A stretch of DNA of 64,000 bases from Sphingobacteriaceae bacterium DW12 (GCA_000783305.1 JROE01000017.1:1-64000); one strand, 5' to 3'; shown: positions 1-8,736, counted from the first letter of the stretch. The notes: a model not told the origin generated them from the sequence alone. A program made the numbers and translations.

Positions 1-23
1 CTAACCAGCTGAACTACCAGACC
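1..23 (-). tRNA. 5' end of a tRNA cut by the window edge
   Basis: Read on the minus strand, these 23 bases give a 7-nt acceptor arm (GGTCTGG), the TA linker and a D-arm start (GTTCAGCTGGTTAG), which is the usual 5' third of a bacterial tRNA. The anticodon lies outside the window, so identity cannot be read. The D-arm resembles Bacteroidota tRNA-Asp, but that is only a guess. A good promoter sits just upstream (47-77). Confidence 0.75.
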
Positions 24-46
24 TTTTTCCTTCCTGAGAAGGTGTG

Positions 47-77
47 CAAATATAGCGTTAATTTCTTTACTTGCTAA
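47..77 (-). promoter_or_regulatory. Promoter of the edge tRNA
   Basis: On the minus strand a TTAG (-33 type, at 74-77) is followed after exactly 19 nt by TATATTTG (47-54), a full match to the Bacteroidota -7 box TAnnTTTG. The predicted start is near position 42-40. The short leader contains a small hairpin, CCTTC/GAAGG with a 4-nt loop, at 29-42. The -33 box has one mismatch. Confidence 0.6.
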
Positions 78-94
78 CTATTTTTTTAAAAAAA

Positions 95-1168
95 CTACTC
101 TACGGCTCCGTCTTTCATCTTTTCAGCATTTTCAGCAAACTGTAATGCATCTATAATTCCTTGAATATCACCGTCCATAACCGCTGGAAGATTGTAAAGT
201 GTCAATCCAATTCTGTGCTCTGTCACACGCCCTTGTGGATAGTTATAAGTACGTACTTTTGCCGAACGATCACCTGTAGATACCATTGTTTTTCTTTTTG
301 CAGCTACATCTCCATGTTTTTTCTGCACCTCAAGCTCATATAATTTGTTTCGGAGCATCTCCATCGCCAGCTCACGATTGGCTAATTGTGAACGTTCCAC
401 TTGACACACTACGACTATTCCACTTGGTTTATGCGTAAGCTGTACCTTGGTTTCGACCTTGTTCACATTTTGTCCACCAGCTCCACCTGAGCGCGATGTT
501 TGTAATTCAATATCTCCAGGGTTCAATTCCACATCCACTTCTTCCGCTTCTGGGAGCACAGCCACTGATGCTGCCGAAGTATGGACTCGCCCTTGTGTCT
601 CTGTGTCTGGAACACGTTGTACGCGATGTACTCCCGATTCGTACTTTAACTGTCCATATACGTCATCACCTATGACTTTTAAGATTACTTCTTTGTATCC
701 ACCGGAAGTACCTTCCGTTACATCCATTACTTCATTTTTCCAGCCTTTGGTTTCGAAGAAGCGTGTATACATGCGATATAGGTCTCCTGCAAATAGCGCT
801 GCTTCATCACCTCCAGTACCTCCGCGGATTTCTATAATAGCATTCTTCGCATCTTCTGGGTCTTTAGGAATTAACATCAAGCGGATTTCTTCTTCTTTTT
901 CTGCTTTTTGTTCATACAAAAGGTCGAGTTCTTCTTTCGCCATTTCGCGAAGTTCTTGATCTTTTTCATTGGCCAAAATATCCTTGTTTGTTTCCATATT
1001 ACTCACCATATTCTTGTATAGATGGTATTGCTCTACGATTTTGCCAAGGTCTTTGTATTCTTTATTGAGTTTTGCAAAGCGCTTCATGTCGCTGATTGTA
1101 GCAGGATTGCTCAATTCAGCTTCTACTTCTTCCCAACGTTCTTTTATTGCTTGTAATTTATCTAACAT
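95..1168 (-). CDS. prfA: Peptide chain release factor 1
   Basis: Class I release factor that ends translation at UAA and UAG on the ribosome. The 357-aa length is normal for RF1. The N-terminal coiled region covers about residues 1-100. The catalytic GGQ is at 231-233 (SGGAGGQNVN), and the stop-codon-reading PxT tripeptide is P187-D188-T189 in RVPDTE. The region GRVHTSAASVAVLPEAEEVD is typical of RF1 and separates it from RF2. The middle residue of PxT is Asp, whereas E. coli RF1 has PAT. The ATG is followed by MLDKLQAIKERW, as in relatives. No prmC methyltransferase gene, often a neighbour elsewhere, is present. A -7 box and a hairpin lie in the predicted 5' leader. Confidence 0.97.
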   Translation of the reverse strand: MLDKLQAIKERWEEVEAELSNPATISDMKRFAKLNKEYKDLGKIVEQYHLYKNMVSNMETNKDILANEKDQELREMAKEELDLLYEQKAEKEEEIRLMLIPKDPEDAKNAIIEIRGGTGGDEAALFAGDLYRMYTRFFETKGWKNEVMDVTEGTSGGYKEVILKVIGDDVYGQLKYESGVHRVQRVPDTETQGRVHTSAASVAVLPEAEEVDVELNPGDIELQTSRSGGAGGQNVNKVETKVQLTHKPSGIVVVCQVERSQLANRELAMEMLRNKLYELEVQKKHGDVAAKRKTMVSTGDRSAKVRTYNYPQGRVTEHRIGLTLYNLPAVMDGDIQGIIDALQFAENAEKMKDGAVE

Positions 1169-1189
1169 ATAATCAAAGTATCACGATAA

Positions 1190-1209
1190 TACCGAAAGAA
1201 ATTTCGGTA
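1190..1209. terminator. 8-bp hairpin between the SMR gene and prfA
   Basis: TACCGAAA and TTTCGGTA form a perfect 8-bp stem around a 4-nt loop. On the minus strand it follows the SMR exporter gene, but no T-run follows it there, so a terminator role is unsure. It would also lie in the 5' leader of prfA if that gene uses the -7 box at 1227-1234. On the plus strand a T-run follows, but no plus-strand gene precedes it. Confidence 0.45.
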
Positions 1210-1226
1210 CATCTTTTTTAAGTGTA

Positions 1227-1234
1227 CAAAAATA
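1227..1234 (-). promoter_or_regulatory. -7 box of a prfA promoter
   Basis: The minus strand reads TATTTTTG, a full match to TAnnTTTG, about 60 nt upstream of the prfA ATG. I see no good -33 TTTG at 19-20 nt, so only the -7 element is supported. Confidence 0.4.
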
Positions 1235-1262
1235 AAGAAATTTTGTCGCTTTTTAGTAAGTA

Positions 1263-1595
1263 TTATTCATGCGGAGAGACGGCCTTTAGACCTATTATAG
1301 AGACTATTAATGTGAAAATAAAGAATATTCTCCAAAACTCGGCTGGCTCCTTGAAGAAAAAGATTCCCATTAATGCTGTACCTACCGCCCCGATGCCAGT
1401 CCACACTGCATACGCAGTACCGAGTGGGAGTGATTGGCTAGCTTTCATTAGCAAGGCCATACTTACGAACAAAGAGATGATAAAGCCTACATACCACAGA
1501 TACATTTCTGTGCCAGAGGAGGTTTTGGCTTTACCCAAGCAAGTCGTAAAGCCGACTTCGAATAATCCACCGATTATTAATATAATCCAATTCAT
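1263..1595 (-). CDS. gdx: Small multidrug resistance family exporter, Gdx/SugE type
   Basis: Four-helix inner-membrane SMR protein of 110 aa, probably exporting guanidinium in exchange for protons. Glu13 (GGLFEVGF) is the conserved central carboxylate of the family. The stretch GTAYAVWTGIGAVGTALMGI (about 57-76) is the signature of the Gdx/SugE subgroup rather than EmrE-like drug pumps. The gene starts 10 bp after the lpxH stop, so the two are likely co-transcribed. Gdx genes elsewhere are often controlled by guanidine riboswitches; the 10-bp gap leaves no room for one. A single copy is seen, as expected for homodimeric members. Confidence 0.9.
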   Translation of the reverse strand: MNWIILIIGGLFEVGFTTCLGKAKTSSGTEMYLWYVGFIISLFVSMALLMKASQSLPLGTAYAVWTGIGAVGTALMGIFFFKEPAEFWRIFFIFTLIVSIIGLKAVSPHE

Positions 1596-1605
1596 ATATT
1601 ACTAC

Positions 1606-2355
1606 TTAGTGTTCCCAATACTTTAATTCCAATTGCGAACCATCCCACACGGCATATGTTTGATTTTTGAACCATTCTCCCAAATTCAGCACCCGAGAGT
1701 TCCTCGATAACGGTATATCATACGGCAGGTGGCGGTGTCCAAAGATATAAAAGTCAAAATGTTGGCTTACTTCCAGCTCCTTCGCATAATTGATTAACCA
1801 CTCTTTATCTTCTCCCAGGAAAATCTCGTCGGTATCATTGGCTGCTCGACTAGAACGGGACCATCTTTGTGCTATTCCAATACCTAAGTTAGGATGGAGA
1901 CGGGCAAAAAGCCATTGACATGATTTGCTGCGGAATATTTTTTTTAATAATTTATATTTAACATCGCCATCTCCTAACCCATCCCCATGGTGTAAGTAAA
2001 ATGAAGTGTTATCCCTTTCAATTATTAGCTCATTATCAATGATGGTTGCGCCAAGCTCCTTTTTCAAATAACCAAACATCCACATATCATGGTTACCCTT
2101 GAAAAAAGTTAATTTTATGCCCATATCAGCTAGCTCGGCAAGCTTACCTAAGAAACGGATATACCCCTTGGGGACTACAGTTTGGTATTCGAACCAAAAA
2201 TCAAACACATCTCCCATTAAATAAAGCTCTGTGGCGTCGTGCTTGATGTGGTCTAGCCAACGCACAATTTCGCGCTCTCTGGAAAGTGATTTTTCTGCAG
2301 GATATGATCCTAAGTGAAAATCAGATGCAAAATAGATTTTTTTCGTTTCGGACAT
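1606..2355 (-). CDS. lpxH: UDP-2,3-diacylglucosamine pyrophosphatase
   Basis: Calcineurin-type metallophosphoesterase that cleaves UDP-2,3-diacylglucosamine to lipid X in lipid A synthesis, at the cytoplasmic face of the inner membrane. Metal-binding motifs are in order: ASDFHLG near the N-terminus, GDVFDFWFEY, KGNHDMW, HHGDGLGDGD and FGHRH near the C-terminus. The length, about 249 aa, fits Bacteroidota LpxH. I place the start at the ATG at 2355 (MSETKKIYFASDFHLG); a TTG three codons earlier is less likely. A full consensus promoter lies directly upstream, so the mRNA may start only a few bases before the ATG. The SMR exporter follows 10 bp downstream. Confidence 0.93.
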   Translation of the reverse strand: MSETKKIYFASDFHLGSYPAEKSLSREREIVRWLDHIKHDATELYLMGDVFDFWFEYQTVVPKGYIRFLGKLAELADMGIKLTFFKGNHDMWMFGYLKKELGATIIDNELIIERDNTSFYLHHGDGLGDGDVKYKLLKKIFRSKSCQWLFARLHPNLGIGIAQRWSRSSRAANDTDEIFLGEDKEWLINYAKELEVSQHFDFYIFGHRHLPYDIPLSRNSRVLNLGEWFKNQTYAVWDGSQLELKYWEH

Positions 2356-2361
2356 TTGCCT

Positions 2362-2392
2362 CAAAACTACCTAAATAGGCTTAATTTTCAAA
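2362..2392 (-). promoter_or_regulatory. Consensus promoter of lpxH
   Basis: On the minus strand TTTG (2389-2392), a 19-nt spacer and TAGTTTTG (2362-2369) match the Bacteroidota consensus at every fixed position. The -7 box ends 6 nt before the lpxH ATG (A at 2355), so transcription is predicted to start about 1-4 nt upstream of the start codon. Confidence 0.7.
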
Positions 2393-2431
2393 TTCGGAGT
2401 CCAATAAAATTGAATACTTTGATGCTATAAC

Positions 2432-2452
2432 ACCACTGTAACCGACAGTGGT
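2432..2452. repeat. 8-bp inverted repeat in the lpxH / peptidase divergent region
   Basis: ACCACTGT and ACAGTGGT flank the 5-nt loop AACCG. It has no T-run on either side and lies between two divergent genes, so it is not a terminator. It could be an operator or a chance hairpin. The rest of the gap 2393-2635 shows only a -7-like TAGATTTG at 2606-2613 before the peptidase, without a spaced -33 box. Confidence 0.4.
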
Positions 2453-2635
2453 TTCAGTTGAGGGAATTTGAGGTGATGTTGCCGAATGCGTAAATAATAC
2501 CGGTCAGATGTCGTTATTTTTGCTAACTTAATAATTGAATGGTGCTCTTGTTGAAAAAATGCTTACAGATTGGGTGTGCTAGTCTTATTTGTTTGGTATT
2601 ATTATTAGATTTGTGAATCAAGGAACAATACAGTT

Positions 2636-4771
2636 ATGATAAATAAAAAATTAGGAATGGTTTTAATGGTGTTAAGTCTAGCAACTATTCAAAAACGTGG
2701 TTCAGCGCAGTCTGAACCTCAATTGAAAGCTTATCCATCTACACAAAAAGGGAGTGTAAACGATAAATATTTCGGTGTTAAAGTCGCGGATCCGTACCGT
2801 TGGCTAGAGGATGACCGGTCTGCGGAAACAAAGAGGTGGGTTTCCGAGCAAAATCAAACTACATTTGATTATCTAAATGCAATTCCTTACCGAGGCAAGC
2901 TCAAGGAACAATTGACGGATATTTGGAACTACGAAAAAGTTGGCACCCCATTTATAGAAGGCGAGTATACGTATTTTTATAAAAATGATGGATTACAACA
3001 GCATTCGGTATTGTACAGGAAGAAGGGAGAGAATGGAAAAGAAGAGGTTTTTTTAGATCCCAATACTTTTTCTAAAGATGGGTCTACTTCTTTGGCTGAT
3101 GTAAGCTTTTCGAAAGATGGTAGTCTGATGGCTTACTCTATTTCCGAAGGTGGGTCGGATTGGAGAAAAGTGATTGTTTGGAAGACGAATGACAAATCTA
3201 AAGTAGGAGAAACACTTGTTGATGTCAAGTTTTCAGGCATCGCCTGGAAAGGAAATGATGGATTTTATTATTCCAGTTATGACAAACCTAAAGGATCTGA
3301 GCTGTCTGAAAAAACAGATCAGCATAAGCTCTATTATCATAAACTAGGTACAGCTCAGTCTAAGGATCAGTTGGTATTTGGTGGTCCCCAGACTCCGAGA
3401 CGTTATGTTGGGGCTTACCTTACTGACGATGAGCGTTTCCTTATTATTACAGCAGCAAATACCACTACGGGTAACGAATTATATTTTAAAGATTTGAATC
3501 AAAATGATGCCAAGATTAAGACCATCGTTGGCGATTTTAATTCGAATACGACTGTGATAGACAATGATGGCGAGCAGTTCTACCTCATGACCAATCTAGG
3601 TGCCCCCAACAATAAATTAGTAAAAGTAGCCAGCAGTAAACCGGAAGCGAGTAATTGGATTACACTTATTCCCGAGACCGAGAATGTATTGAGTATATCG
3701 ACTGGTGGCGGATATCTATTTGCGAATTATTTAAAAGATGCAATATCCGTAGTGGAGCAATATGACTATATGGGCAAAAAGATTCGCGAAATTCAATTGC
3801 CAGGCGTAGGTACTGCTTCTGGATTTGGGGGAAAGAAGAAAGAAAAAGATATTTATTTTAGTTTCTCTAACTATATCACACCTTCTTCCAGTTTCAAGTA
3901 CAATGTGGAGAGTGGACAATCCACGCTTTATATTAAGCCTAACGTCAAATTTGACAGCGACGAGTACGAATCCAAACAAGTCTTTTATATCTCTAAGGAC
4001 GGAACTAAAGTTCCTATGATTATTACACATAAAAAAGGGTTGAAGATGGACGGCAAGAATCCTACCATTGTATATGGTTATGGCGGATTTAATATTAGTC
4101 TGACACCTGCATTTAGTGTATCTACTGCAACTTGGCTCGCAAATGGCGGAGTTTATGCTGTTCCTAACCTACGTGGAGGTGGAGAATATGGAAAGAAATG
4201 GCACGACGGGGGGCGACAATTCAACAAATTGAATGTATTCCATGATTTTATTGCAGCGGCAGAATATCTTCAGCAGCAAAATTATACTTCACCCGCCTAT
4301 ACAGCACTTGCTGGTGGATCTAATGGAGGGCTTTTGGTCGGAGCGACGATGACGATCAATCCCACCATTGCTAAAGTAGCGCTGCCTGCTGTGGGGGTTC
4401 TCGATATGCTACGGTACCATACCTTTACCGCAGGAGCAGGTTGGGGACATGATTATGGTACTGCCAATGATAGCAAAGAGATGTTTGAATATTTGAGGGC
4501 TTATTCTCCTGTGCATAATGTTAAGCAGGACGTTTGTTATCCTGCTACATTGGTGACCACTGGCGATCATGATGATCGAGTAGTACCTGCCCATTCTTAC
4601 AAGTTTGCGGCCGAGTTACAAGCCAAGCAGTCTTGTCCTAATCCCGTCCTAATTCGTATCGAGACCAAAGCAGGGCATGGAGCAGGACGCTCGACAGATG
4701 TTGTAATCAATGAAACAGCCGATAAATTTGCCTTTACCCTCTGGAGCATGGGGATTAAGAGTCTAAATTAG
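2636..4771 (+). CDS. Secreted prolyl oligopeptidase (S9A)
   Basis: Serine peptidase cutting short peptides after proline, expected in the periplasm or outside. The 711-aa protein has an N-terminal signal peptide (about 1-24, ending GSAQS). The family entry YPSTQKGSVNDKYFGVKVAD and PYRWLED follow, then a beta-propeller region (about 80-430) and a C-terminal alpha/beta hydrolase domain. The catalytic triad is visible: Ser562 in GGSNGG, Asp in TGDHDDRVVP (near 644-647) and His681 in KAGHGAG. The size matches bacterial POPs. It is a single-gene unit with its own terminator (4794-4827), which it shares with the convergent thioredoxin-like gene. Confidence 0.95.
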   Translation: MINKKLGMVLMVLSLATIQKRGSAQSEPQLKAYPSTQKGSVNDKYFGVKVADPYRWLEDDRSAETKRWVSEQNQTTFDYLNAIPYRGKLKEQLTDIWNYEKVGTPFIEGEYTYFYKNDGLQQHSVLYRKKGENGKEEVFLDPNTFSKDGSTSLADVSFSKDGSLMAYSISEGGSDWRKVIVWKTNDKSKVGETLVDVKFSGIAWKGNDGFYYSSYDKPKGSELSEKTDQHKLYYHKLGTAQSKDQLVFGGPQTPRRYVGAYLTDDERFLIITAANTTTGNELYFKDLNQNDAKIKTIVGDFNSNTTVIDNDGEQFYLMTNLGAPNNKLVKVASSKPEASNWITLIPETENVLSISTGGGYLFANYLKDAISVVEQYDYMGKKIREIQLPGVGTASGFGGKKKEKDIYFSFSNYITPSSSFKYNVESGQSTLYIKPNVKFDSDEYESKQVFYISKDGTKVPMIITHKKGLKMDGKNPTIVYGYGGFNISLTPAFSVSTATWLANGGVYAVPNLRGGGEYGKKWHDGGRQFNKLNVFHDFIAAAEYLQQQNYTSPAYTALAGGSNGGLLVGATMTINPTIAKVALPAVGVLDMLRYHTFTAGAGWGHDYGTANDSKEMFEYLRAYSPVHNVKQDVCYPATLVTTGDHDDRVVPAHSYKFAAELQAKQSCPNPVLIRIETKAGHGAGRSTDVVINETADKFAFTLWSMGIKSLN

Positions 4772-4793
4772 AATCGAATTCAGGAGTTAAGAT

Positions 4794-4827
4794 ATGCAAA
4801 AGCCTCTGACGTCAGAGGCTTTTGCAT
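4794..4827. terminator. Bidirectional terminator (34-bp perfect palindrome)
   Basis: The bases 4794-4827 are an uninterrupted palindrome centred between 4810 and 4811. The core GCCTCTGA/TCAGAGGC is flanked by A-runs and T-runs, so either strand can form a hairpin followed by U. It sits in the 71-bp gap between two convergent genes and can end both. Confidence 0.88.
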
Positions 4828-4842
4828 TCGTATATAAGACTT

Positions 4843-6075
4843 TTACCAGGTAGGCTCACCTTTTTTCATTTTATCCAAATTGACCTGAAGCTCTTGTTTT
4901 GAATCCTCATCTGCTGTTGCGACGGCTTTTTCTTGTGTCAAAATAGCATTATCTTTATCCCCTTTCTTATACAAGAGATTCGCATAAGTATCCAAGAACG
5001 CCGAATTGTTTTTGTCGTCCTCTAATGATTTTTCACTCCAAGTTAAAGCAGCCTCAATACATGAATTATCGTCACAGTTTTCGAAGATAGTCCATGCGAA
5101 TGAATTCAATTGAAGGGGAGCGACATCTGTTTTCGCTAGAAAACTCTCTACTGACTCTTTGAATGCTGGCCAATCTTTTTTGCTGAAATAGAATTGCGGC
5201 TTGAAGCGCACAAACATCTCGGTCATGTCAATATCGGCGTGACTTTGGGCCAATTCATCTTGAAGTATATTGATATCAAGGTTTTGATCCTGTTTGATTT
5301 TTGAAAGTACCTGTTCATTCATCAGTATCATGGCCAAGGTTTTATTTACCGTGCCAGGGCCCATTATTTCATCGATTTTCGCTCTATTCTTTGAAATCAA
5401 TTGATAAGATTTGGTGTCTGAAGATGACGCACTTTTCAAAAGCATTTCCAGATTTTCTTTTTCGAATAGTTCTTTTTCTGTTAGTGAATTGATGATTGCA
5501 GCTTGGGCTTTCTTTTGATTCTCTTGATCATAAGCACTTTCTGCTGCTTTTGCTAGACTTTTTGCAACAGCTATGTTATTTGGAGCAGATTCGAATTTCT
5601 TTAATAGACTATAATACTGCGTCTGTGGATCCAATCCTTCTTTTGCTCTAGCTATGAATTGGTCCGCCTCTCCACCGCCAACTATACGATGTACAAGCTC
5701 GCCATTCGGATTGAAGATAAGGAATGTTGGATAAGCTTTTATATTATATTCCTTTTCAAACCGAGCCGCTTCTGTATACCAGCTTTGGACTTCCTCATTG
5801 TCACTTTTGGTTTTGTCCATCTGTATTTTAGCATTTACGAATTTGCTATTAAAAAAATCACCAACTTTTGGCTGGGGGAATATCGTATTAGACATATATT
5901 TACAAGGGCCACACCATGTTGTAAAGCAATCGACAAATATATATTTCTTTTCTTTTTTCGCCTTCTCTTTAATCTGTGTCCAGGAAAGACCGTGTTCAAA
6001 TACAGTAGCTCCCTCTTGTGCTACACACATCAATGGCAAGAAGAACAGTATAAAAATTAGCTTTTTCATCATCAT
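4843..6075 (-). CDS. Secreted thioredoxin-fold protein with C-terminal helical repeats
   Basis: Periplasmic thiol protein of 410 aa. A signal peptide (about 1-20, ending CVAQ) is followed by a thioredoxin-like domain (about 22-150) with the active site W54-C-G-P-C58 and the cis-proline region AYPTFLIF. The remaining 250 residues are alanine- and glutamate-rich helices resembling TPR-type repeats (for example the end segment NAILTQEKAVATADEDS). It is probably a thiol reductase or protein-folding helper; the substrate is unknown. The start could be any of three consecutive ATGs (6075, 6072, 6069). A -7 box, TAGATTTG, lies at 6163-6170 on the minus strand, without a clear -33. Confidence 0.85.
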   Translation of the reverse strand: MMMKKLIFILFFLPLMCVAQEGATVFEHGLSWTQIKEKAKKEKKYIFVDCFTTWCGPCKYMSNTIFPQPKVGDFFNSKFVNAKIQMDKTKSDNEEVQSWYTEAARFEKEYNIKAYPTFLIFNPNGELVHRIVGGGEADQFIARAKEGLDPQTQYYSLLKKFESAPNNIAVAKSLAKAAESAYDQENQKKAQAAIINSLTEKELFEKENLEMLLKSASSSDTKSYQLISKNRAKIDEIMGPGTVNKTLAMILMNEQVLSKIKQDQNLDINILQDELAQSHADIDMTEMFVRFKPQFYFSKKDWPAFKESVESFLAKTDVAPLQLNSFAWTIFENCDDNSCIEAALTWSEKSLEDDKNNSAFLDTYANLLYKKGDKDNAILTQEKAVATADEDSKQELQVNLDKMKKGEPTW

Positions 6076-6213
6076 CTAGTTTAGTTAGGTACCTAAAATT
6101 TGTTATCCTTAAGAGCTCTTTTTATGGTTATATCGTATTTGCGAGAAATACCGTCGTGTCGGCAAATCTATTTTTGCTTACATATTTCATATGAATGTAA
6201 AAAAATATTCAAT

Positions 6214-6252
6214 ATAAAAAAATAGGTTCCTGAGCATTTCAGCTCAGGAACC
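6214..6252 (-). terminator. Intrinsic terminator of the C1 peptidase gene
   Basis: An 11-bp perfect stem, GGTTCCTGAGC / GCTCAGGAACC (6225-6235 and 6242-6252) with a 6-nt loop, is followed on the minus strand by TATTTTTTT. It lies 24 bp beyond the stop codon of the peptidase. Confidence 0.88.
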
Positions 6253-6275
6253 CATTCATCAAGGATTATATAGGG

Positions 6276-7460
6276 CTAGAAGCCCATTTTAGACCTCAAG
6301 TCCTTTTGGATCCCGTCTTTGTGTATCAATAAAGAAGTCGTTTTGTAACGAACAAATTCCTTACTAGCGTAAAGATATCCTTTATAATCATTAGAAGTAC
6401 CCCATGAATTTTTAACGATATAGTATTCTTTGCCATTTTGGTCTTTCACCAATCCAACAATATGCATACCATGGTCATCGGTCGTGCTATAGTCGTCAAA
6501 AGCCTGTTGTCTCTGATCAGGTGTGATTTTAGCTTCTGGTTTTGGACCTACAAACATAGACTGTCTTTCCGTTTCAGTCATTTCTTCAACGGGCTTTTCT
6601 GGGACGTAAGCAATCCCATTCTTCCAGCTAAATCCCTTTTCCGACACATCTGTCGCCCAAGCTACGGTATATCCTTTAGCCAGAGCGTTGTCGATGACAG
6701 AGGTTAAGTCATTCATCTGTACATTATAAAAGCTGTCAAAAGACCAATTATCAGGAATCAATAAAACGAATTTCTTATAGAAAGGTTGATCGGTGACCGA
6801 TGCAAGTCCGATATAGTCGTCTGGATTGATACCTATTACTTGATCTGCAAATGTTTTAGGGGTGTAAGTTTTTCCTTGGTAGTCAAATTGCTTCGGTACT
6901 TCCCCTAGGTAGCTGTCCATTGCGGCTGCATATGCTTTTTCCCAATTCGGTGTTAGTTTCTTTGCTTTAACAAATGTGCCGATCATAGCGTCTAGCATAT
7001 TCGTCATCTCACCGAAATTATTGCGATTAGCCCCATAGTGTAAGCCAGTATACACTTCCTGCGGTAATGCACCATATTTACGATATGCGTTCAATACATC
7101 ATGAAATTGGCCACCTTCACCTAAGGATAGCCCTCCATGTAGTCGTACATATGTCTTAGCTTTTTCTAGGTAAGTATTGCGAGCCGAGAAAATTTGAGAA
7201 ATCTCTATGGGTTTTTTGCCCATACGAGTCATTTCAGACTCTAAAAATGAATTTCCAGAGTAGGACCAACATGTACCAGATGAGCCTTGATCTTTGATCG
7301 ATGTATTGGCAAGATTGATTACTTCGGTAAAAGTAAATCCGGACTTGCTGTTGTCATTTTGATTTGCCTTTAAAGCATTGATGAGATTGTCTTGTGCTTG
7401 AACGTGAAAAGATGCTGCAAATAGAGAAGCAGCAAGTACAAGGGTTTTATTCCAATTCAT
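6276..7460 (-). CDS. Secreted C1-family aminopeptidase (bleomycin hydrolase / PepC-like)
   Basis: Papain-like cysteine peptidase of the bleomycin hydrolase family, here exported: the signal peptide is about 1-22 (ending VQAQ). The catalytic triad is seen as Cys64 in SSGTCWSYS, His333 in DHGMHIVGL and Asn351 in VKNSWGT. The length of 394 aa is a little shorter than cytosolic PepC (about 440-450). Typical secreted Bacteroidota members act as aminopeptidases. It is a monocistronic unit with its own terminator. The final residues (DLRSKMGF) differ from the regulatory C-terminal tail of eukaryotic bleomycin hydrolase. Confidence 0.92.
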   Translation of the reverse strand: MNWNKTLVLAASLFAASFHVQAQDNLINALKANQNDNSKSGFTFTEVINLANTSIKDQGSSGTCWSYSGNSFLESEMTRMGKKPIEISQIFSARNTYLEKAKTYVRLHGGLSLGEGGQFHDVLNAYRKYGALPQEVYTGLHYGANRNNFGEMTNMLDAMIGTFVKAKKLTPNWEKAYAAAMDSYLGEVPKQFDYQGKTYTPKTFADQVIGINPDDYIGLASVTDQPFYKKFVLLIPDNWSFDSFYNVQMNDLTSVIDNALAKGYTVAWATDVSEKGFSWKNGIAYVPEKPVEEMTETERQSMFVGPKPEAKITPDQRQQAFDDYSTTDDHGMHIVGLVKDQNGKEYYIVKNSWGTSNDYKGYLYASKEFVRYKTTSLLIHKDGIQKDLRSKMGF

Positions 7461-7638
7461 ATATAACAGTTTGATTTTGATGTTGAAAAGATATTTCCAG
7501 TATTATGTTCAATAGAATCCCTCATCTAGTGTCCGATGAAGATTCCGAATTATGGGACGAATTTAGCTTTATTATCAATAAACCTTGAATACAGCGTGTA
7601 AAATTATTACAACAATTAGCTAAAGCTTGGTCATTATA

Positions 7639-7677
7639 AAACGAAGAAGGAGCTCGTTTAGAGCTCCTTCTTCGTTT
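7639..7677 (-). terminator. Terminator of the terC operon, overlapping the terC stop codon
   Basis: A 17-bp perfect stem (7639-7655 with 7661-7677, loop GTTTA) contains the core AAGGAGCTC/GAGCTCCTT. Its distal arm on the plus strand includes two bases of the terC TAA (7676-7678). The arm ends in TTT on the minus strand. Confidence 0.85.
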
Positions 7678-8734
7678 ATTTCAGTGCGGGATCATTGTTC
7701 TTTTTCGGAAACATTAATGAGGCAATGACGCTCAGGACCAATATACCGATAATGATGATTAACGAATGAGAGGTCGTAAAGCCTAGTTTCTCTAACCAAC
7801 TATGCAAGAGCATTTTTACGCCGATGAATACCAAAAGGAATGCCAACCCAACCTTTAGGTAATGGAACTTGTGGATGATGTTCACCAATAGGAAGAACAT
7901 CGATCTCAACCCTAGGATAGCAAATATATTTGAAAAGAATACAATATATGGGTCTTTCGTTACCGAGAAAATTGCCGGAATTGAATCTACCGCAAAGATA
8001 AGATCGGTGAATTCAATAGCTAGCAACACTAAAAACAAAGGTGTGACATAGCGGATGCCATTTTCGATGTGGAAGAAGTTTCCATGTTCGATTTTTGGAT
8101 ATACTTTGAAGTACTTTGACGCAAATTTAACAACAGGATGTGTTTGGGGGTCCACTTCCTCTTCTTGATTCCGATTGATGTACATCGTGATTCCTGTGTA
8201 GACTAAGAATGCGCCAAATACATACAGTATCCATCCAAATTTCGCGATTAGGGCGGCGCCTACGAATATGAAGATACATCTCAAAATTACAGCCCCTAAG
8301 ATACCCCATACCAATACCTTGTGGTAATATTTTTCAGGTATCCCAAAGGAATGGAACAATAGCACCATTACAAAAATATTATCCACAGAAAGTGCATATT
8401 CAACTACATAACCAGTTATGTACTCTAATGCCAAGTTATCATTGTATATTTTAATACTTCCTGCTAGGTCATTCGTATTTATCTTGATATTGTGGTAATG
8501 TTTGGCAATTACATCCTGTAGACTCGCTATGTCATGGGCATTGTGTAGTTCGTTTCCCCATATTTTTAGCACTACAAAGAATCCTAACGCAAAAAGTACC
8601 CATATCGCACTCATGATTGCCGCAGCTTTAAGTGATATCGGTTTGTCTCCTTTCGAGAATAGACCTAAGTCTATCGCCAACATAAGGATGATGAAGATAA
8701 TAAATCCTCCAAAAAACATTAATTCGTGACTCAT
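7676..8734 (-). CDS. TerC-family integral membrane protein
   Basis: Polytopic inner-membrane protein of the TerC/Alx family, implicated in metal (manganese, calcium) export or coping with metal loading of secreted proteins. About eight or nine membrane helices can be seen across 352 aa. Family motifs include the acidic segment EYALSVDNIFVMVLL and EFTDLIFAVDSIPAIF, whose Asp residues lie within helices. The start MSHELMFFGGF is 2 bp downstream of the polyprenyl synthase stop, so the two are translated from one message. The substrate cannot be told from sequence. Confidence 0.92.
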   Translation of the reverse strand: MSHELMFFGGFIIFIILMLAIDLGLFSKGDKPISLKAAAIMSAIWVLFALGFFVVLKIWGNELHNAHDIASLQDVIAKHYHNIKINTNDLAGSIKIYNDNLALEYITGYVVEYALSVDNIFVMVLLFHSFGIPEKYYHKVLVWGILGAVILRCIFIFVGAALIAKFGWILYVFGAFLVYTGITMYINRNQEEEVDPQTHPVVKFASKYFKVYPKIEHGNFFHIENGIRYVTPLFLVLLAIEFTDLIFAVDSIPAIFSVTKDPYIVFFSNIFAILGLRSMFFLLVNIIHKFHYLKVGLAFLLVFIGVKMLLHSWLEKLGFTTSHSLIIIIGILVLSVIASLMFPKKNNDPALK

Positions 8735-8736
8735 AT

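Noticed and set aside
81..94. TTTTTTTAAAAAAA palindrome after prfA as a terminator
   Set aside because: The dyad is A/T only and would not form a stable stem, so I do not call a terminator here.
161..1172. Plus-strand open frames opposite prfA
   Set aside because: They are antisense shadows of prfA, with Cys/Ser/Phe-rich translations and no domain or ribosome binding site.
1596..1605. Guanidine riboswitch before the Gdx-type exporter
   Set aside because: Only 10 bp separate it from lpxH, so there is no space, and no such structure is seen.
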